A stretch of DNA of 5,746 nt. It comes from Planctomycetaceae bacterium UBA6172. Lineage in GTDB: Bacteria > Planctomycetota > Planctomycetia > Pirellulales > Pirellulaceae. The DNA lies in NCBI GenBank assembly GCA_002422955.1, contig DITY01000175.1:1-5746 (forward strand), in the 5' to 3' direction. Below the pieces are notes generated by a model. It was given only the letters and a program-made list of their open reading frames with translations. It made no database searches and had not been told where the DNA came from. Shown one piece after another: positions 1-5,376 of the stretch (its first letter is position 1; each line of letters begins with the position of its first letter). Made by a program: the position numbers and the translations under genes.

Positions 1-120
1 CGTTGGAAGGTAGAGCCGGAAGCGTTGCGACGGTTCCTAGACGGGCGAAGCAATCGACCCAAGCCAGCGAAGCCAAGCCGCCGTCGGGAGATCCCAAAGG
101 CCGGGAAAGAGTACGTCTAA
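1..120 (+). CDS. C-terminal end of an HTH excisionase/AlpA-like DNA-binding protein (partial, 5' cut by window)
   Basis: Frame 1 is open from the first base to a TAA at 118-120, giving 39 residues with no start inside the window. It begins RWKVEPEALRRFLDGR and then has a basic, proline-rich tail ending in KEYV. A Trp-lys-Val strand leading into a helix of the type xxALxxFL is the usual end of MerR-like excisionase-family HTH domains (Xis, AlpA), where the strand is the wing after the recognition helix. The HTH itself would lie to the left and cannot be seen. Such proteins control excision or act as transcription activators of the element, which fits an integrated element with a tRNA end at the other side. 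The stop is in the same frame as the helicase gene that begins 105 bases downstream. The CDS is fairly sure; the family call rests on one short wing-like segment. Confidence 0.6.
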   Translation, partial: RWKVEPEALRRFLDGRSNRPKPAKPSRRREIPKAGKEYV

Positions 121-225
121 ACGCAAAACGGCCGCCAGCCGCCCCAGAGGGCGACCGGCAGCCGTTCGCAATCTTCATCCGGCCGACGGCAATCGGCAGA
201 ACCACACAACAAGCAAGCACCTGCC

Positions 226-1533
226 ATGATACAACCCGACCGCCGCGCGGCAAGCGGCAAAACCCTCCAGCAAGTCGAGAACCACTATCGGCGCGGTTGG
301 CTTGATGGACTCGAAGCCATCGACGAAATCGACAACGACCTGGAGGCGAGCGACGATTGCGAGCGTTCATATCGGGACGCGTTCGACGCTGCGCAGGTCG
401 ATCGAGATGCGGCCGCCGACGATGAAAGCGTCGACGACACCACCACCGCGTACCATCGCGGGAAATGCCATGCGATCGCCCACGCTATCGAGATCGCAAC
501 AGAGCTAGGTGATGAGCCGTCCTGGTGCGCCGAAGCGATCTCATGGTTCAGGATCAAGTCGGAGGCGTGGCGACACCACCCGCGAATTGATGCGCCGCCT
601 CCATGTTGCCGAGCTGCGATTGGGCGGGCGAGACTGATCATCGGCAGCGAGCCGACTGTCGGCCGCGATGGTCGCGATGAGCTGGACAGCTTACTGGACA
701 GCCTAGCCACCCCCGCTAAGCCGCTGGTTCGTCTTGTGTCGTTTCCCGAGTTTGAGTTGGGGCCGGGGCAGGTTGACGTGCTAGGTGCACCACCCGCCGC
801 TGGCAAGACCCTGATGGCGATGCAGATGGTGTTCGAGGCAATCGAGTATGACACCAGCCAGGTCGCCTACGTTCTCAACTGCGAGATGTCACCGCAATCA
901 CTTCTGCGCCGTGAGCTGTCGAGACTGACCGGCATCGACGCTAGGTCGCTACGATTCGGGAACTTGACCGACGACGACCGGGAGTCAATTCGCATTCACA
1001 GTAGGGTGCTGCGAGAGCGGCTTGAGCGGGTGCGGTTCGTTCGCGCGGATGCGGAAGGTTTAGCGATGGTCGCCAAGGCCAAGCCGGGAATCGTCCTGAT
1101 CGACTACGTTCAGCGGTTCACCATCGGCAGGGATCGCGACCCTCGCCAAAGCATGAATGGCGTTATGACGTTCTGCCGACACCTTGCTGATCGCGGTCAT
1201 TCAGTCTTGGCAATCAGCGCGACCAAGCGCAGCCAGGAGGGCAAGCACAGCAATGCCGAGCTTAGTTTGTCGTCATTCAGGGAATCGGGCGAAATCGAGT
1301 ACGGATGCGATGCAGCCTATGTATTGAAAACATCACCGCCGAATAATACCCCATACCGACCGGCACGGCTTGAGTGCGTCAAGAACCGGCATGGCGAGCC
1401 GGTCAGCTTGGACTTGATATTCTCGGTCGACACCTTGTCATTCTCGCCAGCCGCCGAGGTGAATGAGTTCAACGACATTACAAGCGGTCAGCTTGCCGAC
1501 GACGATGATGATTGTTTTGGGAGTGGACAATGA
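226..1533 (+). CDS. DnaB-type (RecA-fold) replicative helicase-like ATPase
   Basis: This 435-residue protein should unwind DNA for replication of the element. Visible motifs match the DnaB C-terminal ATPase: Walker A GAPPAAGKT (187-195); NCEMS with the presumed catalytic Glu220; Walker B IVLID with Asp293 (289-293), followed by YVQRF; ATKRSQ (332-337) where DnaB has its loop with basic residues; SSFRESGEIEYGCDAAYVL (349-367), the counterpart of the DnaB LRESGxIExDAD motif; and a terminal CVKNRHGEP strand. The first ~150 residues are acidic and helical and do not resemble the DnaB N-terminal domain; an acidic tail closes the protein. ATG 226 is the first possible start after the in-frame stop at 118-120, because no ATG, GTG or TTG lies between. 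No clear Shine-Dalgarno precedes it. The 105-base gap upstream holds only a weak CGCCC/GGGCG hairpin. It overlaps the next gene by 4 bases. No primase domain is visible. Family fold is confident; the exact role (DnaB-like or RepA-like) is inferred. Confidence 0.85.
   Translation: MIQPDRRAASGKTLQQVENHYRRGWLDGLEAIDEIDNDLEASDDCERSYRDAFDAAQVDRDAAADDESVDDTTTAYHRGKCHAIAHAIEIATELGDEPSWCAEAISWFRIKSEAWRHHPRIDAPPPCCRAAIGRARLIIGSEPTVGRDGRDELDSLLDSLATPAKPLVRLVSFPEFELGPGQVDVLGAPPAAGKTLMAMQMVFEAIEYDTSQVAYVLNCEMSPQSLLRRELSRLTGIDARSLRFGNLTDDDRESIRIHSRVLRERLERVRFVRADAEGLAMVAKAKPGIVLIDYVQRFTIGRDRDPRQSMNGVMTFCRHLADRGHSVLAISATKRSQEGKHSNAELSLSSFRESGEIEYGCDAAYVLKTSPPNNTPYRPARLECVKNRHGEPVSLDLIFSVDTLSFSPAAEVNEFNDITSGQLADDDDDCFGSGQ
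1519..1523 (+). promoter_or_regulatory. Shine-Dalgarno GGGAG deciding the winged-helix gene start
   Basis: GGGAG lies 6 bases before the ATG at 1530, inside the last codons of the helicase gene. It favours ATG 1530, with its ATGA overlap, over the TTG at 1512, which has no site in front of it. Confidence 0.65.
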
Positions 1534-1925
1534 CAACCACCCCAGGGCCGAAGCGGAAGTCCGATATGCGTTGGGAACAGGGCCGGAAGTTATACCGTGT
1601 TGTCTGTCCGAGCTTGCCGACGCCAAGTCACGTTGCGGTTCTGCTGTTCTGCTGGTTTCACGCCAGCGGCAAGGACTGCCGGTTCTCCGTCGCCCATTGC
1701 CAGATCGCAAAAGCGACCAAGCTAAGCAGCCGCTCCGTCAAGCGGATCATGGCGGAGCTGGTGGCTGGCGGAGTTGTCCACACGACAAAGGAAACAATCG
1801 GCCGGGGCCATGCCAGCGAGCGGATAGTAACCGGCAAGCCATACCGGCAAATAAAAGGTGTCACCCATGACACCCCAAAGCAAATAAAAGGTGTCACCCA
1901 TGGTACGAAAAGGTGTCACCCATGA
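1530..1925 (+). CDS. Winged-helix DNA-binding protein, probable replication initiator (lambda O-like role)
   Basis: This 131-residue protein has a predicted winged-helix domain at about residues 28-105. It shows helix 33-44, the turn segment FSVAHCQIAKATKLSSRSVK (52-71) with a recognition helix SSRSVKRIMAELVAGGVV (66-83), then a basic wing strand ending near ERIVTGKPY (97-105). The start at ATG 1530 overlaps the helicase stop as ATGA and has GGGAG six bases upstream, so the two are probably translated together. Residues 107-131 are not domain-like. They are the translation of origin-like repeats, reading KGVTHDT, KGVTHGT and then KRCHP as the frame slips against the third copy. A small HTH protein beside a helicase, with iterons inside the end of its own gene, is the arrangement of lambda O, which binds iterons and recruits DnaB. 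Binding to these iterons is inferred. It could instead be a repressor using the repeats as operators. Confidence 0.75.
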   Translation: MTTTPGPKRKSDMRWEQGRKLYRVVCPSLPTPSHVAVLLFCWFHASGKDCRFSVAHCQIAKATKLSSRSVKRIMAELVAGGVVHTTKETIGRGHASERIVTGKPYRQIKGVTHDTPKQIKGVTHGTKRCHP

Positions 1926-1951
1926 CACGAAAAGGTGTCACCCATGACACC
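1853..1951 (+). repeat. Four-copy 22-bp iteron array, candidate replication origin
   Basis: Four copies begin at 1853, 1886, 1908 and 1930, so the spacings are 33, 22 and 22 bases, all multiples of 11. All four share AAAAGGTGTCACCCATG. Copies 1 and 4 are identical over 22 bases, copy 3 differs at the last base, and copy 2 ends GGTACG in place of GACACC. Copies 1 and 2 also share the preceding GCAAAT. Each intact copy contains the dyad GGTGTCA-CCCA-TGACACC, so a dimeric protein could bind each one. Copies 1-2 and most of 3 lie in the end of the winged-helix gene; copy 4 lies beyond it. Regular spacing, inward symmetry and the neighbouring helicase and HTH genes fit an iteron origin. Operators for autoregulation, or both roles, are alternatives. 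Confidence 0.85.
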
Positions 1952-1976
1952 CACTCAGAACAGAACACAACCCGAC

Positions 1977-2003
1977 CCGGTTTTGTGTGCTTCGCACAAC
2001 CGG
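1977..2003. repeat. Hairpin next to the iterons
   Basis: Arms CCGGT (1977-1981) and ACCGG (1999-2003) enclose a second stem TGTGC (1986-1990) / GCACA (1994-1998) with a TTC loop and a TTTG bulge on the left side: 10 base pairs in all. It begins 26 bases after the last iteron. It could be an origin structure or part of the leader of the next gene. Confidence 0.6.
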
Positions 2004-2026
2004 CTCGTCTTGAAGAAATCAAACTT

Positions 2027-2042
2027 CCCCCCCACCCCCCCC
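2027..2042. repeat. C7-A-C8 tract (G8-T-G7 on the other strand)
   Basis: Seven C, one A and eight C in a row. The - strand has enough guanines (GGG-GG-GGG-T-GGG-G-GGG) to allow an intramolecular G-quadruplex. If translated, the tract would also be a slippage hotspot affecting the HExxH gene. Confidence 0.8.
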
Positions 2043-2073
2043 GACCCGCGTTCCGACCACCACCACCACCAGC

Positions 2074-2079
2074 AAAAGG
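2074..2079 (+). promoter_or_regulatory. Ribosome binding site AAAAGG before GTG 2087
   Basis: AAAAGG is separated by 7 bases from GTG at 2087. It is the main sequence argument for the short start of the HExxH gene. The same AAAAGG also precedes ATG 1922, but there it is simply part of the iteron repeat. Confidence 0.5.
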
Positions 2080-2086
2080 CCAGCAA

Positions 2087-3259
2087 GTGAACCACTGTAT
2101 TTTGATTAACCACAGCGATCTCGAAACGACTGACACGCGAGTTGAGCAGCACTTCGCAAAACATGGAATCGAGGCCAATGTCGACATGGGGTGCTCTACT
2201 CGATTGCGATTCAGCACCCACATGAACGCGGCCACCGTCGCTAAGGCAATCAAGGCATCGCCGCTATCGAGCGTCACAATCGCCAAACAGCCGGTTTGGT
2301 GCAGCGCATCGTTCGCGCAGTCCGTTTCGGAAGCCTTGACGACCAAACGGAAGCCAAGGCAGCCCCGCCAATCGACGCAGGGGGCCAAACGTGAAACTGA
2401 CCCACATAACGACCGGGACGCGTTAGACGCGAAAATTGAGCCACCCAAGGGGCCAAGCCTTTCGGGGCTGGAGTCGCTGGTCCGCAGGATCGCGCCGGCC
2501 GACATTGCCAGCCGGCCGGTTTACATCGCGCTCGTATCCGATATGCCGGTCGACCTTCGGCCAAGTGACGAGACGTTCGGATTCCACGCGACTTTCCTGG
2601 ACATCGTGTTCCGACAGTGGCTTGCCGATGCAGGGCGCTGGCGCGGGCGTGGTCCGTGCTTCGTCATAAACGACCGTGCGATTCTGGCCGATGCGACCGA
2701 GCGAGCCGGCGACGACGCTGGTTTGCGTGATGAGCTTTACCGCACGCGGATGCTGGCGACCGTGTTGCATGAGGCCTCGCACGTTCTTACATCGCCGCTC
2801 GATCTTCGGCCGGTCCCCGATGAGATCCGCAGCGACGTTGAAAAATCATCCCGCGCCGCCGTGGTCGAATGGATCGCGGACAAGCCGCTGCCCGCCGATG
2901 CTGAGTTCCCGCCCCAGTGGGCTGGCCATGAAGCGGGATTCATTCGGACGCTGCTACACGTCCACCACAGGGCTGAGCAACTGGGCATCGAACGGTTGCC
3001 AGATAACTTTCTGTTTTCAAACTCGAATTACAGCCTGAGCGGGCTGTGGTCTTATCGGCGGGCGCTGAGTCGCGAAATCGATGGTTTTGATTCATCGCTA
3101 ACTTTTGCGGATCTTCGCGCATGCAGCCCGCCTCAAGAGTTTGTCGAGTTGTGGCGAGATGATCTTCATCGTTGGTGGAAATGGATGGATCACGCCGAAG
3201 GGCCGGTTCAGATCGCCGCAGCGATGGCACCCTATGTTCACGTTTTGAAGGCCGATTGA
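2087..3259 (+). CDS. HExxH putative zinc metallopeptidase-like protein
   Basis: With start GTG 2087 this protein has 390 residues. It shows three parts: an N-terminal beta-alpha-beta-like segment (1-84, beginning VNHCILINHSDLE), a basic hydrophilic linker (85 to about 128), and a zincin-like region from about 130 to the end. HEASH at 228-232 sits in a hydrophobic helix (MLATVLHEASHVL) and matches HExxH, where both His bind zinc and Glu229 would be catalytic. A second conserved-looking block, WAGHEAGFIRTLLHVHHRA from 278, offers His281 or Glu282 as third ligand. No signal peptide or membrane segment is seen. GTG 2087 is preferred because AAAAGG precedes it and a plausible domain begins there. 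ATG 1922 (ATGA overlap, 445 residues) and GTG 1913 are alternatives, but they add only iteron and proline-rich sequence. The substrate is unknown. Roles in repressor cleavage, anti-defence or capsid processing are guesses. It ends in a terminator-like hairpin. Confidence 0.8.
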   Translation: MNHCILINHSDLETTDTRVEQHFAKHGIEANVDMGCSTRLRFSTHMNAATVAKAIKASPLSSVTIAKQPVWCSASFAQSVSEALTTKRKPRQPRQSTQGAKRETDPHNDRDALDAKIEPPKGPSLSGLESLVRRIAPADIASRPVYIALVSDMPVDLRPSDETFGFHATFLDIVFRQWLADAGRWRGRGPCFVINDRAILADATERAGDDAGLRDELYRTRMLATVLHEASHVLTSPLDLRPVPDEIRSDVEKSSRAAVVEWIADKPLPADAEFPPQWAGHEAGFIRTLLHVHHRAEQLGIERLPDNFLFSNSNYSLSGLWSYRRALSREIDGFDSSLTFADLRACSPPQEFVELWRDDLHRWWKWMDHAEGPVQIAAAMAPYVHVLKAD

Positions 3260-3280
3260 GCGTTTCAATCGGCTATGTTG
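3251..3280 (+). terminator. Hairpin terminator overlapping the HExxH gene stop
   Basis: GCCGATTGA (3251-3259) and TCAATCGGC (3265-3273) are perfect 9-bp arms around the loop GCGTT, followed by the T-rich TATGTTGTTT. The left arm contains the stop codon of the upstream gene. The T tract is interrupted, so termination may be partial. Confidence 0.6.
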
Positions 3281-3306
3281 TTTGAGGTTCACCACGGGAG
3301 AGGAAA

Positions 3307-3969
3307 ATGAGTACGAATGTTTTAGACTCGGTTCTTGAGATCCAGCGTCAGCGGGCTGAGGCAGCGGAGCAATCGTTCCGTGACCTGGTTCAACTGCTGG
3401 CCAGCGATCCGAAGCGCCCGCCGTCGGCAGAGTCGATCGATAAGGTTCTGATCGGCAGCCGCCGCAGCGTTGACGACTTGGCCAATGCGGTGCGACTGGT
3501 TCAACGTCGGGAAAGTTTGCGGGCTGAGATCCGCAGCATCGATGCACGCCAAGACGACCGGGCCGGGCTGCTGGTCAAGATTGAAGCGGCGAATGCGGAG
3601 CTTCAAGCGGCGACGGAACGACACCGGGACGCGGTGTTCCCGCTACAAAGGGAGGTCGACCTGATCGACCAGCTACACCACAGGCGGGCAGCGGCCGAGC
3701 GGGAGCTTCGCGCCCTCATTGACGGCGACACGGCGGAAGCGATTGCAGGGCTTGAGCGAGCGATTCAAGCGGCCGCGAATCGAAGCGACGACCAGAAGCG
3801 TTTGCTTCGCGACTTGCAATCGCGTTTGCTGTCGGCCGATGAGGGCGTTCGCGAGTTGGCTGCTGGGCAGATCCAGCGGGCTGAGGAGTCGCTTGCCGAG
3901 ATGATGCGCGAGTCCGGCGACCTGGTGAGACGGCAGAGCGACCTGCTTAGGGACGCGGTGTTGGGCTGA
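3307..3969 (+). CDS. Coiled-coil protein of unknown function
   Basis: This 220-residue protein is not recognised. It is almost entirely charged helix rich in Glu, Arg, Ala, Leu and Gln, with heptad-like spacing from about residue 55 to 140 and again from 141 to 215. A break near residues 33-41 (SDPKRPPSA) separates a short N-terminal helix. There is no cysteine pattern, signal peptide, membrane segment or enzymatic motif. The start ATG 3307 follows a strong GGGAGAGG (3296-3303) with a 3-base gap to the start, the best ribosome site in the window, suggesting high expression. It is separated from the upstream gene by the 3251-3280 hairpin and is followed by a structured gap. Helical proteins between replication and packaging genes can be scaffold-like or inhibitors of helper-phage proteins, but nothing in the sequence decides this. 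Confidence 0.75.
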   Translation: MSTNVLDSVLEIQRQRAEAAEQSFRDLVQLLASDPKRPPSAESIDKVLIGSRRSVDDLANAVRLVQRRESLRAEIRSIDARQDDRAGLLVKIEAANAELQAATERHRDAVFPLQREVDLIDQLHHRRAAAERELRALIDGDTAEAIAGLERAIQAAANRSDDQKRLLRDLQSRLLSADEGVRELAAGQIQRAEESLAEMMRESGDLVRRQSDLLRDAVLG

Positions 3970-3981
3970 GTTCTCCGTGGT

Positions 3982-4025
3982 GGTGGTGGCTGGTGGCTGA
4001 GGTTTCAGGGCTGCCGGCCACCACC
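3982..4025 (+). other. Large stem-loop after the coiled-coil gene
   Basis: GGTGGTGGCTGG (3982-3993) pairs with CCGGCCACCACC (4014-4025) over 12 positions with a single G-T wobble. Inside, CTGA (3997-4000) and TCAG (4005-4008) form a smaller stem with loop GGTT. It starts 13 bases after the stop codon at 3969. There is no T tract, so it is not a classic terminator, though it may still stop or protect the transcript. With the next structure it fills the gap before the terminase-like gene. Confidence 0.65.
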
Positions 4026-4040
4026 TACCGCCCCCGGCAC

Positions 4041-4100
4041 AAAAGGTACTTCGGGAAATTAGCTATTCGGAGGTTCCCTAATCCTTCGCCCGGTACTTTT
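4041..4100. other. Compound imperfect dyad before terS: candidate cos or regulatory site
   Basis: The outer arms are AAAAG-G-TAC-TT-CGGG (4041-4055) and CCCG-GTA-CTTTT (4089-4100): 12 pairs with two bulges on the left. An inner hairpin CGGAGG (4068-4073) / CCTTCG (4083-4088), with one wobble pair, abuts the right arm. Just beyond is the palindrome ATGCGCAT (4103-4110). In lambda-type phages and cos-packaged satellites the cos site, which has imperfect dyad symmetry, sits directly upstream of the small terminase gene, as this does. It might instead be an operator or a structured mRNA leader. The structure is read from the sequence; the cos role is a hypothesis. Confidence 0.45.
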
Positions 4101-4121
4101 GCATGCGCATCACCTGATCTT

Positions 4122-4126
4122 GGAGG
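4122..4126 (+). promoter_or_regulatory. Shine-Dalgarno GGAGG deciding a TTG start
   Basis: GGAGG lies 9 bases before TTG 4136. The upstream TTGs at 4127 and 4130 are too close to it (0 and 3 bases), so TTG 4136 is the likely start of the terminase-like gene. Confidence 0.7.
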
Positions 4127-4135
4127 TTGTTGTCT

Positions 4136-4615
4136 TTGTCAAAACCTAGAGCGATCCGCGACGGCTTTTTGACGGTCCCCGAGGCCGCGCGGCTACTCGG
4201 TTGCTCGGTCCAAAACGTGCGAATCACCCACCTTCCAAAGCTGAGTGGAGACGACGTTATCACCGGCAGGCCGGTTCGAGTTCGGTTCGCTGCGTTGGTC
4301 GAGTCGATCGTCGCCAGGCGGGTTGCCGAAGCGATCAGGCAGCAACCGCAACCCGCCGATCCGCTGCTAGTGGAAGGTGATTCGCCTGGGCTGGAGCGCT
4401 ACCGGATGGCCAAGGCCAAGCACGCGGAGTTGGACCTGGAGCTGCGCCGCGGCACGCTGATCGAGGTTGGCGCGGCCCGTGATATTTTGGCCCGCTGGGC
4501 GTCAATCTTGCGCCGCGCCGGCGAGCGGATCAGCAAGATGAACCCCGAGTCCGCGCGGATCCAAATCGCAGCCCTGGACGAATGTCGCATTGTGATACAG
4601 GAGTTCGGCGAATGA
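4136..4615 (+). CDS. Phage terminase small subunit-like protein (Nu1 type)
   Basis: With start TTG 4136 this protein has 159 residues, close to the usual size of small terminase subunits. Residues 9-29 (DGFLTVPEAARLLGCSVQNVR) form an HTH of the Nu1/excisionase type: the strand-like LTVPEAA lead-in, helix, turn at LGCS, recognition helix. A beta-hairpin-like region follows (41-51). After a proline linker (71-76), residues 84-118 (ERYRMAKAKHAELDLELRRGTLIEV) match the characteristic Nu1-type alpha-helix, in which a charged AKAxxAELxLExxRGxLI segment precedes an amphipathic helix. Residues 119-159 are the oligomerisation-like helical tail. Small terminases bind cos or pac DNA and direct packaging by the large subunit. 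No large-subunit gene follows, so this one would depend on a helper or on genes outside the window. The structured gap directly upstream fits a DNA target. An HTH regulator of another kind is the alternative. Confidence 0.7.
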   Translation: MSKPRAIRDGFLTVPEAARLLGCSVQNVRITHLPKLSGDDVITGRPVRVRFAALVESIVARRVAEAIRQQPQPADPLLVEGDSPGLERYRMAKAKHAELDLELRRGTLIEVGAARDILARWASILRRAGERISKMNPESARIQIAALDECRIVIQEFGE

Positions 4616-4818
4616 GCAGTCCCGACGACCACCTGGTCGCGCTGGCGCTCGAATGTCTGCGACTGGCCAGGCCGATGCCTGTGACCGACCACCACCCCGA
4701 AGTAACCAAGGAACCAACCCATGACGCAGAAACGTTTACGCAGGGCCGCCAAGGCAGCCGCCGCCGCCGAATTGCCAAGGATCACGATGAGCGCCGCCGT
4801 CACGATCCGACCGGCTAA
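4612..4818 (+). CDS. Small hypothetical protein coupled to terS
   Basis: This 68-residue ORF starts at an ATG whose ATGA overlaps the terminase stop, so it is probably translated by coupling. Residues 5-20 (DDHLVALALECLRLAR) form an amphipathic helix; the rest is acidic and then strongly basic (GRQGSRRRRIAKDHDERRRH). Codons up to about 4720 are G/C-ending like the neighbours. From 4721 the other frame looks more coding-like, so the last third may be only tolerated overlap, or the ORF may be an old frameshift partner of the next one. No family is recognised. Confidence 0.5.
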   Translation: MSSPDDHLVALALECLRLARPMPVTDHHPEVTKEPTHDAETFTQGRQGSRRRRIAKDHDERRRHDPTG

Positions 4819-4927
4819 GCCCCAGCCACCACAAGTCGACGCGGCCGACGAGTTCGACGACGACTACTCCCAGGTTTTGAAAATCTTCGGAGCGCCGGAA
4901 CCCGTCACGATCCGGCATCCCGAGTGA
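4721..4927 (+). CDS. Small hypothetical protein overlapping its neighbour by 98 bases
   Basis: This 68-residue ORF has AAGGA (4708-4712) eight bases before its ATG. The first 35 residues are basic and alanine-rich (TQKRLRRAAKAAAAAELP); the C-terminal part is acidic then hydrophobic (DEFDDDYSQVLKIFGAPEP), like a short interaction motif. Third codon positions are mostly G or C through the region shared with the previous ORF, which supports this frame there. Its stop overlaps the next GTG start as GTGA. Function is unknown. Confidence 0.6.
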   Translation: MTQKRLRRAAKAAAAAELPRITMSAAVTIRPAKPQPPQVDAADEFDDDYSQVLKIFGAPEPVTIRHPE

Positions 4928-5157
4928 ATGCGCCGGCCGACGACGACGACGATGACGATGGCGAAACCTTCACGCCCACGTCCGCTGCGATCGCGGAAGC
5001 CTGCCGGTTGATTCAACTCGGCTGGACCGATTCAGAGCGTCGACGACGACGCACGCGGACACCCGCCAGGACCGTCGACACCGGGGGCGTCAAGGCGTTG
5101 GCGCTGCAGCGATTGGAGGCCAGCCTGCTGGACCGTCGCCAGGGCGATCGAGGGTAG
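4924..5157 (+). CDS. Small hypothetical protein with Asp-rich start
   Basis: This 77-residue ORF begins at GTG, overlapping the previous stop as GTGA, with no Shine-Dalgarno site, so it depends on coupling. After a run of seven aspartates comes a predicted helix, TSAAIAEACRLIQLGWTDSERRRRR (18-42), then a basic linker and a second helix, VKALALQRLEASLLD (56-70). The IAxxCRxIQxGWxxxER pattern reminds me of short ORFs at the end of Planctomycete phage-like regions, but that is recollection only. It is the last plausible gene before the repeat region. Function is unknown. Confidence 0.6.
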   Translation: MNAPADDDDDDDGETFTPTSAAIAEACRLIQLGWTDSERRRRRTRTPARTVDTGGVKALALQRLEASLLDRRQGDRG

Positions 5158-5213
5158 GCGCGGGCGACATCACCGCCATGGTCGATCGAGATCCCGCGAC
5201 CGCTGCGAGCTGT

Positions 5214-5242
5214 AATCAAAGTGTCAACTTGAACTTTTGATT
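5214..5242. repeat. Palindrome of unit 1
   Basis: It is centred on C5228. Of 14 opposing positions, 11 are Watson-Crick pairs and one is a wobble. The outer arms are AATCAAA/TTTGATT and the core is GTCAACTTGAA. Confidence 0.75.
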
Positions 5243-5291
5243 TTCGTCACACCACCCGCACCACCCCGCGACCGCTGCGAGGGCAGCCAGA

Positions 5292-5318
5292 TCAAAGGGT
5301 TCAACTTGAACCCATTGA
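5292..5318. repeat. Palindrome of unit 2
   Basis: It is centred on C5305, with 12 of 13 positions paired. It contains the perfect GGGTTCAACTTGAACCC, flanked by TCAA/TTGA. Confidence 0.85.
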
Positions 5319-5349
5319 AACGACAATCCCGCGACCGCTGCTAGCCGAA

Positions 5350-5376
5350 AGCAAGTATTCAGATTGAATACTTGCT
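5350..5376. repeat. Palindrome of unit 3
   Basis: Perfect 12-bp arms, including GCAAGTATTCA / TGAATACTTGC, surround the loop GAT (5362-5364). The core TTCAGATTGAA matches the other units; the outer arms are unrelated to theirs. Confidence 0.85.

Larger units (their letters stand above)
1926..2086. other. Origin-side spacer: hairpin, C-tract and CCA run; possibly non-coding
   Basis: The frame of the downstream HExxH gene is open through this stretch, but its translation is the fourth iteron, then a low-complexity proline-rich segment (PPHPPRPAF, then five prolines). It holds a hairpin (1977-2003), a C7-A-C8 tract (2027-2042) and five CCA triplets (2057-2071). It looks more like the flank of an origin than a protein domain. 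If translation starts at ATG 1922 (ATGA overlap) or GTG 1913, it encodes an N-terminal tail of about 55 residues. Confidence 0.5.

Noticed and set aside
1..305. + strand ORF from 3 to 305 in another frame
   Set aside because: It is rich in Arg, Pro and Thr without domain features, and it overlaps both the excisionase-like tail and the start of the helicase gene.
285..854. 189-codon ORF on the - strand
   Set aside because: It lies wholly opposite the helicase gene, is serine/arginine-rich in the way of antisense shadow frames, and covers the Walker A region of a clearly real protein.
1512..1529. TTG 1512 as start of the winged-helix protein
   Set aside because: ATG 1530 has GGGAG at 6 bases and an ATGA overlap with the helicase stop; TTG 1512 has no ribosome site.
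1894..2505. 203-codon ORF on the - strand across the iterons
   Set aside because: It reads the G-tract and iteron complement, has a low-complexity glycine run, and opposes the HExxH gene.
3098..3547. 149-codon ORF on the - strand
   Set aside because: It crosses the terminator hairpin and the strong ribosome site of the coiled-coil gene; its composition is shadow-like.
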